Shown: one piece after another, positions 1 through 7,784 of the stretch | Numbering within the stretch: position 1 is the first letter of the stretch | Layout: every line of letters starts with the position of its first letter | Assembly (NCBI GenBank): GCA_028869355.1 | Contig: JAGWSK010000076.1 | Span: forward strand, 1 to 15,857 | Direction of reading: 5' to 3' | Length of the DNA stretch: 15,857 nt | DNA from: Alphaproteobacteria bacterium | GTDB taxonomy: Bacteria; Pseudomonadota; Alphaproteobacteria; Micropepsales; Micropepsaceae | The notes under the pieces: generated by a model | Database searches by the model: none | Seen by the model: only the letters and a program-made list of their open reading frames with translations | What the model was told of the DNA's origin: nothing | Translations under genes and position numbers: made by a program

Positions 1-116
1 CAGTTCTGGTTGTCGGGAAAACCGATCACCGCCGCGCGGCGATTCTCCGGAACGAGCTTCGCTACCCGGTCGCGCAAAAGCTGCGCGCATCGGGCAACCG
101 GGTTAATGTCAGCCAT
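1..116 (-). CDS. Partial 5' end of a putative polysaccharide pyruvyl transferase family protein
   Basis: An open frame of 38 codons starts at ATG (116-114) and runs off the left edge. It reads MADINPVARCAQ and ends in AAVIGFPDNQN. Codon use is like that of the neighbouring genes. A leading helix followed by a hydrophobic strand and FPDxxN is, from memory of the family, how alphaproteobacterial polysaccharide pyruvyl transferases begin, where the motif continues as NVGDSAIWLGE. Those enzymes move pyruvate from phosphoenolpyruvate onto sugars of exopolysaccharide. The diagnostic continuation lies outside the window, so the product is an inference. No clear ribosome-binding site is seen before the ATG. 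The gene is divergent from the sugar kinase, with 129 bp between them. Confidence 0.5.
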   Translation of the reverse strand, partial: MADINPVARCAQLLRDRVAKLVPENRRAAVIGFPDNQN

Positions 117-179
117 ATCGGCTAACTATGACCCACAGCCATTTCCCGCAAGGTTAAAGTCACGCGCAGACCCGCTGGC

Positions 180-208
180 TTGAGGATCGGCGGCGCGATG
201 GCTATTTA
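180..208 (+). promoter_or_regulatory. Candidate promoter of the PfkB-family kinase
   Basis: TTGAGG (180-185) and TATTTA (203-208) are 17 bp apart, about 37 bp before the kinase ATG. The match is 4 of 6 at -35 and 3 of 6 at -10. This is a pattern match only, weak at the -10. A transcript starting near 215 would have a leader of about 30 nt. Confidence 0.3.
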
Positions 209-245
209 GGACGGAACGCCCACACCGGTTTCAGCTCGCGGTCCA

Positions 246-1154
246 ATGATGAAAGCCCTGTTTGTCGGCCAAACCTATATCGACGTGACCTTCCTGGCCG
301 ACCGCATTCCGACTGGCGACGACAAGGATGTGGCGCGCGATTACGCCGTGTCGTTCGGGGGAAATGCCGTGACCGCGGCATTCTGTTGCGCGCGCCTCGG
401 AATCGCGCCGGACCTGCTGACATCGGTGGCCGACGATTGGCTGGGCCGCATGTTTCTCGACATGGCCGCACGCTATGGCGTCTGCATCCATCCGCGCAAA
501 GTGCGCCGTTCGTCGCTGTCTTTCGTGATGCCCAAAGGCGGCAAGCGCGCCATCGTGCGCTGCCGCGATGACGAGTATCTGCATCCTTTCACTCCGCTCA
601 ATCTGAAGGGGTGCCGGTTGCTTCATCTCGACGGCCATCAGCCCGACGCCGCCCTGCACTACGCGCGCCAATGCCGCGAGGCCGGGATTCTGACATCGCT
701 CGATGGTGGCGGCGTGCGCGTGAACACGCTCGACCTGCTGGAATTCATCGACATCGCTGTGATTTCGGAACGGTTTTGCGAGCAGTTGCGCCTGTCATCG
801 CTGGATGCGCTCGACCTGCTGAAGCGGAAAGGCTGCAAGATCGGCGGCGTCACCATGGGTGAACGCGGCATGCTCTGGTACGACGAAACCGGCAATATCA
901 CGACAATGCCGGCCTTGTATGTTCCTGCCGATGAGATTGTCGACACCAATGGCGCGGGTGATGTGTTCCACGGCTCCTATGTCTATTCGTGGCTGACCAA
1001 TCCGCAGGCGCGCTGGGAAACGCATTTCCATTTTGCCCGCGCCGCATCGGCCTATGCGATCCGCTTTCTCGGCAATGAAGCAAGATTGCCGCGCCCTGAA
1101 GATGTGATCGAGACCCAGGAAAATTATCGCGCCGTAGAACCCGTCAGGGCGTAA
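246..1154 (+). CDS. PfkB-family carbohydrate kinase
   Basis: This 302-aa protein is a ribokinase/PfkB-family enzyme, expected to transfer phosphate from ATP to a sugar or sugar derivative in the cytoplasm. It shows the N-terminal glycine pair in SFGGNAVTAA (residues 36-45), the SLDGGG strand-loop (151-156), GVTMGERG (201-208) and the C-terminal family signature DTNGAGDVFHG (233-243). Asp239 is the expected catalytic base and GAG the anion hole. Length is normal for the family. The substrate cannot be read from the sequence; fructose-like, ribose-like and nucleoside-like substrates all occur in the family. The start could be either of two adjacent ATGs (246 or 249); neither has a strong Shine-Dalgarno. 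It ends 4 bp before the convergent RND gene, with no visible terminator between them. If the divergent gene is a pyruvyl transferase, a role in surface-sugar supply is possible, but that is inference. Confidence 0.88.
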   Translation: MMKALFVGQTYIDVTFLADRIPTGDDKDVARDYAVSFGGNAVTAAFCCARLGIAPDLLTSVADDWLGRMFLDMAARYGVCIHPRKVRRSSLSFVMPKGGKRAIVRCRDDEYLHPFTPLNLKGCRLLHLDGHQPDAALHYARQCREAGILTSLDGGGVRVNTLDLLEFIDIAVISERFCEQLRLSSLDALDLLKRKGCKIGGVTMGERGMLWYDETGNITTMPALYVPADEIVDTNGAGDVFHGSYVYSWLTNPQARWETHFHFARAASAYAIRFLGNEARLPRPEDVIETQENYRAVEPVRA

Positions 1155-1158
1155 CGAA

Positions 1159-4100
1159 CTATTCTCCCGGCGCCGGATACGCCTCCATGACGTCCTTGCG
1201 CGCGCCGACACGCGAATAGTCAGCCCCGAGCAGGATATAGAATGTCGGCACCACGAACAGCGTGAACAGCGTGCCGATCGAAATCCCGCTGAAGATCACC
1301 AGCCCCATGGCAAATCGCGCGACCGCGCCGGCGCCAGTCGAGATCAGCAGCGGCACGACTCCCAGCACCATCGCGGCCGTGGTCATCAGGATCGGGCGCA
1401 GGCGGATGCCGGCAGCGACCTGAACCGCTTCGCGCTTCGGATGCCCCTCGCGCTGCAGCCTGTTGGCGACATCCACGATCAGAATGCCGTGTTTGCTGAT
1501 CAGCCCCATCAGAGTCACAATGCCGACCAGCGTGTAGATGTTCATGGTCGCGCCGCCGAACTGCATGACCTCCGGATAGAAGACATGCAGTCCGCTGACG
1601 ATGTGCAGCGCCGCCATCGCGCCCGCAATCGACATCGGCACCGAGATCAGGATGATCAAAGGCGCGCGGAAACTCTCGAACAGTGCCGCAAGCGCGAGGA
1701 AAATTATGACTGCCGCGAAGCCCAACAGCGTGATGAAGCCGCTCGATTCCTGGACGTATTGCCGCGAGGTGCCGGCGTAATCGATCCGGAAACCTTCCGG
1801 CAGTGTGCGCGCCGCGATTCCGCGCAACAGGTCCAATGTACCCCCCTGCGTCAGACCCATGCCGACCATCGCATTGATGGTGGCGGAGTTCAGTTGCTGA
1901 AAATGGTTCAGCGTCTCCGGTGTCGTGCGGCTGGTGATATGCGCAATCGTCGACAGCAGCACCAGATCACCGTTTGGCGCGCGAATGTAATAATTCAGCA
2001 ACTGCGACGGATTCAGCCGGAACGGCTGATCTGCCTGGGCCATCACGCGGTAGGAGCGGCCCTCCATGCTGAAATAATTGACATAGCCACCGCCCAGCAT
2101 TGCCGATAACGCGTTGCCGACATCGCCCATCGACAAGCCCATCAGCGCAGCTTTGTCGCGGTCGATGTCGACCGAGACTTGCGGCCGGTCGAGTTTGAGA
2201 TCGGTATCCAGAAAGAACCGGAACTTGCCCGTCTTGCGCACTTCGTCCATGAAGCTCTGCACCACGGTGTTGAGGCGGTCGAAGGATTCGGTGGTGTTGA
2301 TGACAAACTGGACCGGCGCGCCGAAAGTGCTCGGCAGCGGCGGCGGCTGCGCCACGAAGAAATTGTTGAACACCGGAAATTTTGTGATTTCGCGCTGAAC
2401 GGCATTCTGCACCTGCACCGAATTCTGCGCCCGGGCGTCCCATGGCTTCAGGGCAAAGAACTTGAACAGCTGCGCGGGAGAATCGAGCTGGTAGATGAAG
2501 TCGATATTCGGATCCGTCTTGAGGCGGTTGTACACCGCCGCCGAATACTGGCCATATTGCGTCACCGATGCGGTCGGCGAGGCCTGGCCAAAGGCGAAGA
2601 TGAATCCCTGATCTTCCTGCGGCGCCAGTTCCTGTTGCGATGTCATCCAGAGACTGGTGGTGCCGATAATGACCACAACGGCAAAGACGACGACCACCTC
2701 CCAGTAATCGAGCACGCTGCGCAGCCGCCGGCCGTAAAACGCATGCAGGCGTTCGAAGCGCTTATCGATGAAACTCGCAATCCGTGCATCCAGACTGGCC
2801 TCGCCGTCATGCCGGCGGAGCAGCCGTGAACACATCATCGGCGACAGCGTCAGCGCGATCACCGTGGAGATGGCAATGGTCGCGACCAATGTGAACGCAA
2901 ACTCGATGAACAGCGCGCCGGTCAGTCCGCCCTGGAAGGCAATCGGCACATAGACCGCGATCAGCACGGTCATCATCGCGACGATGGGGCCGGCCAGTTC
3001 GCGCGCCGCCTGAATCGCCGCATCGAACGGTTTCGCGCCCTCATTGATATGCCGGTGCACATTTTCGACAACGATGATCGCATCGTCCACGACCAGTCCG
3101 ATGGCCAGCACCATGGCCAGCAGGGACAGCAGATTTATCGAAAAGCCCAGCGGCAGCATGATGATGAAGGCGCCGACCAGCGACAGCGGAATGGCGATCA
3201 CCGGAATGACCACCGACCGGATCGAGCCGAGAAACAGGAACACGACAAGCATGACGATCAGCAGCGTCTCGATGATCGTCATTTCGACTTCGTGAATGGC
3301 CGCAGAAACGAAATCCGACGCATCGTAAAGGATTGCGCCCTCCAGACCCTGCGGCAGTTGCGAGTGGATCTGCGGGAACACCTGCCGCACGCGCTGAAGG
3401 ACCTCGAGCAGATTTGCATCTGGCGCAATATCGACCGACATCGCGATCGAGTTTTGCCCGTTATAGGTGACGTTGGTGTTGTAGTCTTCCGAACCCAGCA
3501 TGACATTGGCGACGTCGGACAGACGCACCACCGCCCCGTTGGACTGCTTCACCACGAGGTTGCGGAATTCATCCAGCGAATGGAGATCGGTCGAGGCGGT
3601 GAGGTTCACCTGCACCATTTGCCCTTTGGTGTTTCCCAGACCGGAGATGTAATCGTTCGCGGCCAGAGCCTGATCGACATCGGCTGCCGTGAGTCCGTAA
3701 GCGGCGAGTTTCGCCGGATCGAGCCAGGCGCGCAGCGCAAAATTCCGCGCGCCGAACAGGCCCACCGTCTGGACGCCCTGAACCGCCTGCAATTTCGGCT
3801 GCACCACGCGCGTCAGGTAGTCGGTGATCTGGTTTTCCTTGAGCACGGTCGAACGAAAGCCGAGATACATCGCCGAGACCGCCTGCCCGACCTGTACCTG
3901 GAGTACCGGCTGCTGCGATTGCGGCGGCAAACGATTCAGGACGGAGCTGATTTTGCTCGTGATCTCGGTGACGGCGCGGTTGTAATCGTAATTGAGCCGC
4001 AGATTGACCGCGATTGTCGAAAGGCTGTTGGTGCTGCTCGAGGTGACGTAGTCGATCCCGTTCGCCTGCGAGATCGCGTTTTCCAGCGGCTGGGTGATGA

Positions 4101-4284
4101 ATCCGGCCACCACGTCAGGATCGGCGCCGTAATAGGCGGTGGTGACGGTCACCACCGCATTCTCGGTGCGCGGATATTGCCGGATCGGGAGCGATAGCCC
4201 GGCGCGAAGGCCGATCACCAGGATCGCCAAACTCACGACCGTCGCGAGCACCGGCTTCCGGATGAAGATATCCGTGAAATTCAT
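1159..4284 (-). CDS. RND efflux pump permease, HAE-1 (AcrB/MexF-like) family
   Basis: This 1041-aa inner-membrane pump uses the proton gradient to export amphiphilic compounds through a tripartite channel. It has the RND plan: TM1 near residues 10-30, a large periplasmic loop, TM2-6 around 335-480, a second half after about 530, and TM8-12 around 850-1020. The full AcrB-like proton-relay set is present: Asp400-Asp401 in LAIGLVVDDAIIVVEN (TM4) and Lys931 in GLISKHGILIVDVANR (TM10). Length matches AcrB-type pumps (about 1030-1050). It is the last gene of the operon. Its ATG lies 6 bp after the membrane-fusion gene's stop and has no strong ribosome-binding site, so translational coupling is likely. 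Substrates cannot be predicted. No regulator gene is adjacent. Confidence 0.95.
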   Translation of the reverse strand: MNFTDIFIRKPVLATVVSLAILVIGLRAGLSLPIRQYPRTENAVVTVTTAYYGADPDVVAGFITQPLENAISQANGIDYVTSSSTNSLSTIAVNLRLNYDYNRAVTEITSKISSVLNRLPPQSQQPVLQVQVGQAVSAMYLGFRSTVLKENQITDYLTRVVQPKLQAVQGVQTVGLFGARNFALRAWLDPAKLAAYGLTAADVDQALAANDYISGLGNTKGQMVQVNLTASTDLHSLDEFRNLVVKQSNGAVVRLSDVANVMLGSEDYNTNVTYNGQNSIAMSVDIAPDANLLEVLQRVRQVFPQIHSQLPQGLEGAILYDASDFVSAAIHEVEMTIIETLLIVMLVVFLFLGSIRSVVIPVIAIPLSLVGAFIIMLPLGFSINLLSLLAMVLAIGLVVDDAIIVVENVHRHINEGAKPFDAAIQAARELAGPIVAMMTVLIAVYVPIAFQGGLTGALFIEFAFTLVATIAISTVIALTLSPMMCSRLLRRHDGEASLDARIASFIDKRFERLHAFYGRRLRSVLDYWEVVVVFAVVVIIGTTSLWMTSQQELAPQEDQGFIFAFGQASPTASVTQYGQYSAAVYNRLKTDPNIDFIYQLDSPAQLFKFFALKPWDARAQNSVQVQNAVQREITKFPVFNNFFVAQPPPLPSTFGAPVQFVINTTESFDRLNTVVQSFMDEVRKTGKFRFFLDTDLKLDRPQVSVDIDRDKAALMGLSMGDVGNALSAMLGGGYVNYFSMEGRSYRVMAQADQPFRLNPSQLLNYYIRAPNGDLVLLSTIAHITSRTTPETLNHFQQLNSATINAMVGMGLTQGGTLDLLRGIAARTLPEGFRIDYAGTSRQYVQESSGFITLLGFAAVIIFLALAALFESFRAPLIILISVPMSIAGAMAALHIVSGLHVFYPEVMQFGGATMNIYTLVGIVTLMGLISKHGILIVDVANRLQREGHPKREAVQVAAGIRLRPILMTTAAMVLGVVPLLISTGAGAVARFAMGLVIFSGISIGTLFTLFVVPTFYILLGADYSRVGARKDVMEAYPAPGE

Positions 4285-4290
4285 CGGCGT

Positions 4291-5460
4291 TCAGCGCTCG
4301 AGCGGATGCGGATTGGGATCGTCCGCCGGCTGGATTGTATTGTCGACGTTGATCGTGCTGCCGTTTAACAGCTTCAGCTGTCCGGCCGTGACAATAGTGT
4401 CGCCCTCCTTCAATCCGCCGGTCACCGCAATCTGGTCGCCGCGGGTTTGGCCGGTGGTGACGACCGTCTGCTTCACCGTCAGTGCCTTCTTCCCATCATT
4501 GCCGGTGCCATCCTGCACAAGAAACACCATGTTTCCATACGGGTTGAAGATGATGGAGGTCTGCGGGACCGTGATCAAGCGCTGCGGCGCGCCAGTTGAA
4601 ATCTGCGCCGTGGCATACATGCCGGGCAACAGTTTGCGCTGGGGATTCGGCAACGTCGCGCGCACGGCAACATTGCGCGTCACGCTGTCAACCTTTGGAT
4701 CGAGGGTCGTCACCTTGCCGGTGAATGTGGTGCCGGGATAGGCATCGACAGTCACCGATATATTCTGGCCGACCTTGATGTCGCTCAACTGCTGCTGGGG
4801 GACGAAGAAATCGAAAAAAATCGGATCGAGCGCCTGAAGCGTCACCACCGATGTTCCCGGCGCGAGATACTGGCCCGAATTGACCGAGCGAACGCCAAGA
4901 TGGCCGGCGAATGGCGCCTTCAAAGTATATTTCTCCAGGATCGCCGCCTGCTCGGCCACTTGCGCTTTGGCTGAGTCAAGATTGGCCTGGTCGGTATCGA
5001 ACTGCGCCTGGCTGACCAGTTGAAACGGCAGCAATTCCTTGTCGCGGCTGTAATTGGCCTGAGCGAGATCGACGGCGGCCTGCAGCGTGTGCAATTTTGC
5101 GAGAATGTCGGCATCGCGCAGATGCAGGATGCGTGCGCCCTGTGCGACATCGCCACCGGAATCGAAGTTCACCTCGTCGACAATGCCGGGCACTTCAACG
5201 GACAGGTCGGCGCCGCGAACCGGCTTCAGTGAACCGACGACGCGAACATCGGGAAGCCAGTTTTCGTACTGCGCGGCAATGGTCGAAACCGTAACAGGCG
5301 CCTGCTGTGGAAATCCGGTTTTTATGAAGGCGAAAATCGGAAAGGCGAAAACCGCCGCGAATACCACGACGGAGCTCAGCGTCACCAGCGTCAACACCAA
5401 CCACAATCGTCTTTTTCGCCCGCGTTGCCCCAGTTCCGGCGGACGCTCGGGTTTATTCAT
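4291..5460 (-). CDS. RND efflux periplasmic adaptor (membrane-fusion protein, HlyD/AcrA type)
   Basis: This 389-aa adaptor should link the downstream RND pump to the upstream outer-membrane factor. A basic N-terminus (RGRKRR, 13-18) precedes a hydrophobic helix at 19-46 with no lipobox, which suggests an uncleaved inner-membrane anchor. The periplasmic part follows the usual order: first lipoyl half (about 84-115, VEVPGIVDEVNFDSGGDVAQG), alpha-hairpin (about 116-177), second lipoyl half (about 178-212, LKAPFAGHLGVRSVNSGQYLAPGT split around the hairpin), beta-barrel (about 213-290) and membrane-proximal domain (291-370). Its ATG (5460-5458) overlaps the TGA of the preceding gene as ATGA, a clear sign of translational coupling; no good Shine-Dalgarno is seen. 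Confidence 0.93.
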   Translation of the reverse strand: MNKPERPPELGQRGRKRRLWLVLTLVTLSSVVVFAAVFAFPIFAFIKTGFPQQAPVTVSTIAAQYENWLPDVRVVGSLKPVRGADLSVEVPGIVDEVNFDSGGDVAQGARILHLRDADILAKLHTLQAAVDLAQANYSRDKELLPFQLVSQAQFDTDQANLDSAKAQVAEQAAILEKYTLKAPFAGHLGVRSVNSGQYLAPGTSVVTLQALDPIFFDFFVPQQQLSDIKVGQNISVTVDAYPGTTFTGKVTTLDPKVDSVTRNVAVRATLPNPQRKLLPGMYATAQISTGAPQRLITVPQTSIIFNPYGNMVFLVQDGTGNDGKKALTVKQTVVTTGQTRGDQIAVTGGLKEGDTIVTAGQLKLLNGSTINVDNTIQPADDPNPHPLER

Positions 5461-6947
5461 CGACTACTCGCAATTCCCGCCGGGTTCCTGATGTCGGGCG
5501 CGTCATCACGATTCCACCAGCCGCCCCCGAGTGACTGAAACAGTGCCACTGTATCGGAAAAGCGGTTCGATTGCGCGATAACCAGTGAAATCCGGGCCTG
5601 CTCATAGGTGCGTTGTGCATCGAGCAGCGAGAGATAGGCGATCGCGCCGGCCTGAAACTGCTGCTGGATGATATCCAGACTCTGCTGGGCGGTTTGCTCG
5701 GCATAAAGCTGTGTTTTCAGCGTGTCGGCATCGAGTGTCAGCGCCGTCAACGTACCCGCAACATTGGAAAAAGCGTTGAGGACGGTGCTCTTATATTGCG
5801 ATGCCGTGCGATCGAACGCGTCATAGGCTGCGCGCTCCTGCGCCCGCAAAGTGCCGCCACGGAAAATTGGCGCTGTCACGCTTGCGCCAATCGACCACAC
5901 CGGGTTGCCCTGAAAGAACTGGTTCACGAAGTTCGCCTCATTCGTGACGCTGCCCGAAACGGTGAACTGCGGAAACATATTCGCATCGGCGACGCCGATT
6001 TGCGCGCTCGCCTCATGCATCAGCGCTTCCGATGCGCGAATGTCCGGCCGCTGCTCGACAAGCTTGGATGGCACGCTCAGCGGCAGGTCCCGGGGCAATG
6101 CAAGATCGGCAAGCTGGATGTCGGGAATCTGATCCTGGGACGGAAAGCGCCCGACCAGCGTCGACAATGTGTAGCGTGTTTGCTCCAACTGCTTTTGCAA
6201 TGGCGGAAGCGTTGCCTGCACCAGTGCCAATTGCGACTGCTGGGTCAGAACATCTCCACGGGCCACCGCGCCGAGCTCGAATTGCTGATTGAGCAAATCG
6301 AGCAATTGTTGTTCGTCCGCAATGATATCCTGGGTTGCGGCAATCTGGGCCGACAGCGACGCCGCCTGAATGACCGTGATGATCACGTTCGATGTCAGAG
6401 TGAGGTACGTCGCCTCGAGCTGAAACCGGCTGTTTTCTTGCGCCGCGGCCTGCGCCTCGATCGAACGGGCGATGCCGCCGAACACATCCGGTGTGTAGGA
6501 CACGGCCGGCCCGGCGGTGAACAGGTCAAACGCCGGACTCGCGGCTCTCCCGCCCGTGCTCGTCGCCTCATGTGCTGCGGATGCGCTGACACCGACCTGC
6601 GGAAACAGCCCCCCCAACTCGGCGAGATAATTTTCGTGCGCCTGGCGCAGAGTCGCTTGTGCGGTTTCCACATCGGGATTGGCGCGCAATGCTTCTTCTT
6701 CCAACTGGTTGAGCGCCGGAGAACCGAACAGCATCCACCACCGCCCGGGCACATCCGCATCGTTCAGAAAACGCTGTGCATCGCCGGCGATCGTCTCGGC
6801 GGAGGCGGTTTCGGGGGGCAGCGCCTCGGGCGTGTACTGCGTCACGTTCGGAGCTTCGGGACGAAGGAAATCCGGCCCCAGCGTACAGCCCGTCAGAATG
6901 ACCGCCGTGCATCCCGATAGAAATAACCAACCAATTTGTCGAACCAC
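5457..6947 (-). CDS. NodT-family outer-membrane factor lipoprotein of an RND efflux system
   Basis: This 496-aa protein is the TolC/OprM-like outer-membrane channel of the tripartite pump. The N-terminus is a lipoprotein signal: a short hydrophobic stretch ending in LTGC (18-21), so Cys21 would be lipidated. TLGPDFLRPEAP follows, the usual NodT-family start. The rest carries the two outer-membrane efflux repeats with long helices, for example LDLLNQQFELGAVARGDVLT and the matching LDIIQQQFQAGAIAYLSLLD. The start is GTG at 6947. No other in-frame start is close enough to keep the signal peptide, and GGGGG (6956-6960) sits 8 nt upstream as a possible ribosome-binding site. It is the first gene of the operon; many RND operons put the adaptor first and the outer-membrane gene last. 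Confidence 0.93.
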   Translation of the reverse strand: MVRQIGWLFLSGCTAVILTGCTLGPDFLRPEAPNVTQYTPEALPPETASAETIAGDAQRFLNDADVPGRWWMLFGSPALNQLEEEALRANPDVETAQATLRQAHENYLAELGGLFPQVGVSASAAHEATSTGGRAASPAFDLFTAGPAVSYTPDVFGGIARSIEAQAAAQENSRFQLEATYLTLTSNVIITVIQAASLSAQIAATQDIIADEQQLLDLLNQQFELGAVARGDVLTQQSQLALVQATLPPLQKQLEQTRYTLSTLVGRFPSQDQIPDIQLADLALPRDLPLSVPSKLVEQRPDIRASEALMHEASAQIGVADANMFPQFTVSGSVTNEANFVNQFFQGNPVWSIGASVTAPIFRGGTLRAQERAAYDAFDRTASQYKSTVLNAFSNVAGTLTALTLDADTLKTQLYAEQTAQQSLDIIQQQFQAGAIAYLSLLDAQRTYEQARISLVIAQSNRFSDTVALFQSLGGGWWNRDDAPDIRNPAGIASSR

Positions 6948-6973
6948 GCGGACAGCCCCCGAGTTGCAGCGGC

Positions 6974-6991
6974 TCTATAGCCGATATCGGC
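6974..6991 (-). promoter_or_regulatory. 12-bp palindrome beside a possible -10 upstream of the efflux operon
   Basis: GCCGATATCGGC (6980-6991) is a perfect palindrome, 33 bp before the outer-membrane factor's GTG. On the minus strand it is followed at once by TATAGA (6979-6974), a fair -10 hexamer. No good -35 is seen at the right distance, so an activator or a weak core promoter is possible. A palindrome covering the -35/-10 spacer is typical of repressor operators (TetR or MarR type) on efflux promoters, but no regulator gene is adjacent. Confidence 0.35.
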
Positions 6992-7135
6992 CACGGAATC
7001 CGGTCTGCGATTGCTCATCCGGATATTTTTTCCGCTGGCACGGTCACGCGCCGGTCGGCCGCTACCCGCGAAACTAAAGATTTCTATATTTGCTGTCGAT
7101 ATTTACGCGCCGGCGCTGGCGCGATTTTGCGCCGC

Positions 7136-7184
7136 GCCAAACAAAATGGCCGGACAGGAGCGGGGCTATCGTCCTGATCCGGCC
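7136..7184 (-). terminator. Candidate rho-independent terminator, minus strand
   Basis: On the minus strand, GGCCGGA plus a one-base bulge plus CAGGA (7184-7172) pairs with TCCTGTCCGGCC (7159-7148). This gives a 12-bp GC-rich stem with a 12-nt loop. ATTTTGTTT follows directly (7147-7139), a T-rich tail as expected for intrinsic termination. It lies about 190 nt after the stop of the small secreted-protein gene and would insulate the efflux operon from read-through. The tail is interrupted by A and G, so its strength is uncertain. Confidence 0.45.
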
Positions 7185-7254
7185 GAGTGATCCGGCACAC
7201 AATGTTCTATTTTATGCCTGCGGCCGGACCAGACTGAATGCCCCTGAAGCGTTT

Positions 7255-7301
7255 TCCGCCGAAGTGGTTGCCGGTTCCGCCTTCGTCAAGACTTCGGCGG
7301 A
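7255..7301. repeat. 11-bp perfect inverted repeat with 25-nt loop
   Basis: TCCGCCGAAGT (7255-7265) is matched by ACTTCGGCGGA (7291-7301). Neither side is followed by a T-run, so it is not a typical terminator. The half-site CCGCCGAA occurs a third time at 7322-7329. A multi-site regulator-binding region is possible. Confidence 0.6.
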
Positions 7302-7377
7302 CCAGCTGTCCCACTGCTCGCCCGCCGAAACTTTAAGCGGAGGCGGGTCGGCGCAGAAAACGCGTCAAAAAAATCTC

Positions 7378-7653
7378 CTAACCTGTCTCTTCCATCGCCA
7401 GGTCGCGGTAACGCTGAACGTACATCGCTTGCGGCCCGACAGAGACAATCGTGATGCGGTTCGTCGCCGCGTTGGGGCGCGGCCGCGAAGTCTTTTCCTG
7501 CGTCTGGACTGGGTGGCGCCCGTGAGCCGTTGTTGCGACCCGGTGCGGATGATGTGTAGCGGTATTTTGACCGGTGGCCGCCGATCCTGGCGCAACGGCC
7601 AGTGACACCAATGCGGTCGCGCCAAGCAGCGCAGCAAAACCTCTTAAGATCAT
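7378..7653 (-). CDS. Small secreted protein of unknown function
   Basis: This 91-aa protein begins MILRGFAALLGATALVSLAV. That is a Sec signal peptide: one Arg, a hydrophobic core to about residue 19, then APGSAA with likely cleavage near residues 23-26. The mature part (about 65 aa) is rich in His, Arg, Thr and Pro in its first half and ends in a Tyr- and Arg-containing segment (QAMYVQRYRDLAMEE). I do not recognise a family. The start at 7653 is chosen because AAGGAA (7667-7662) lies 8 nt upstream; a longer in-frame version starting at 7716 would bury the signal peptide and has no such support. It is codirectional with the membrane-protein gene upstream, 131 bp away, and probably has its own promoter. 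Confidence 0.7.
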   Translation of the reverse strand: MILRGFAALLGATALVSLAVAPGSAATGQNTATHHPHRVATTAHGRHPVQTQEKTSRPRPNAATNRITIVSVGPQAMYVQRYRDLAMEETG

Positions 7654-7661
7654 GTCCCGTT

Positions 7662-7667
7662 TTCCTT
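7662..7667 (-). promoter_or_regulatory. Shine-Dalgarno site that sets the start of the small secreted protein
   Basis: AAGGAA on the minus strand, 8 nt before ATG 7653-7651. It supports this ATG over the in-frame ATGs at 7716 and 7710. Confidence 0.6.
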
Positions 7668-7784
7668 TTTTGCTCGTGCCCTGAAGAACCTCATCACTGA
7701 AAACGGGCATGGACAAATTGTTGCCCTCTGCGGAACCTCAATTAACTTTGATTGTCTCTCTGGAACCGCCGGAATGCTGGCGCG

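Larger units (their letters stand above)
6948..7377. other. Gene-free region of 430 bp upstream of the efflux operon, rich in inverted repeats
   Basis: No convincing gene lies here. A plus-strand open frame (7090-7605) crosses the region, but it has no family features and runs antisense to a gene with a signal peptide and a good ribosome-binding site. From left to right the region holds a 12-bp palindrome (6980-6991), GC-rich inverted repeats CGCGCC/GGCGCG near 7106-7125, a 12-bp-stem hairpin (7148-7184), an 11-bp inverted repeat (7255-7301), and a 6-bp inverted repeat CCCGCC/GGCGGG (7321-7347). It must contain the promoter of the minus-strand efflux operon and the end of the small gene's transcript. 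Confidence 0.7.

Noticed and set aside
3049..4197. Plus-strand open frame of 382 codons antisense to the first RND pump
   Set aside because: Its product is rich in His, Arg, Asp and Gln with no domain pattern, and the opposite strand encodes a complete RND pump with all key motifs.
5613..6920. Plus-strand open frame of 435 codons antisense to the outer-membrane factor
   Set aside because: It is Arg- and Cys-rich with no recognisable domain; the opposite strand has a lipobox and outer-membrane efflux repeats.
7321..7347. CCCGCC/GGCGGG inverted repeat as terminator of the small secreted-protein gene
   Set aside because: The stem is short and no T-run follows it on the minus strand. The hairpin at 7148-7184 is the better candidate.
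7090..7605. Plus-strand open frame of 171 codons
   Set aside because: It has no family features, an Arg/Cys/Ser-rich composition typical of a shadow frame in GC-rich DNA, and lies antisense to the small secreted-protein gene, which has a signal peptide and a good ribosome-binding site.
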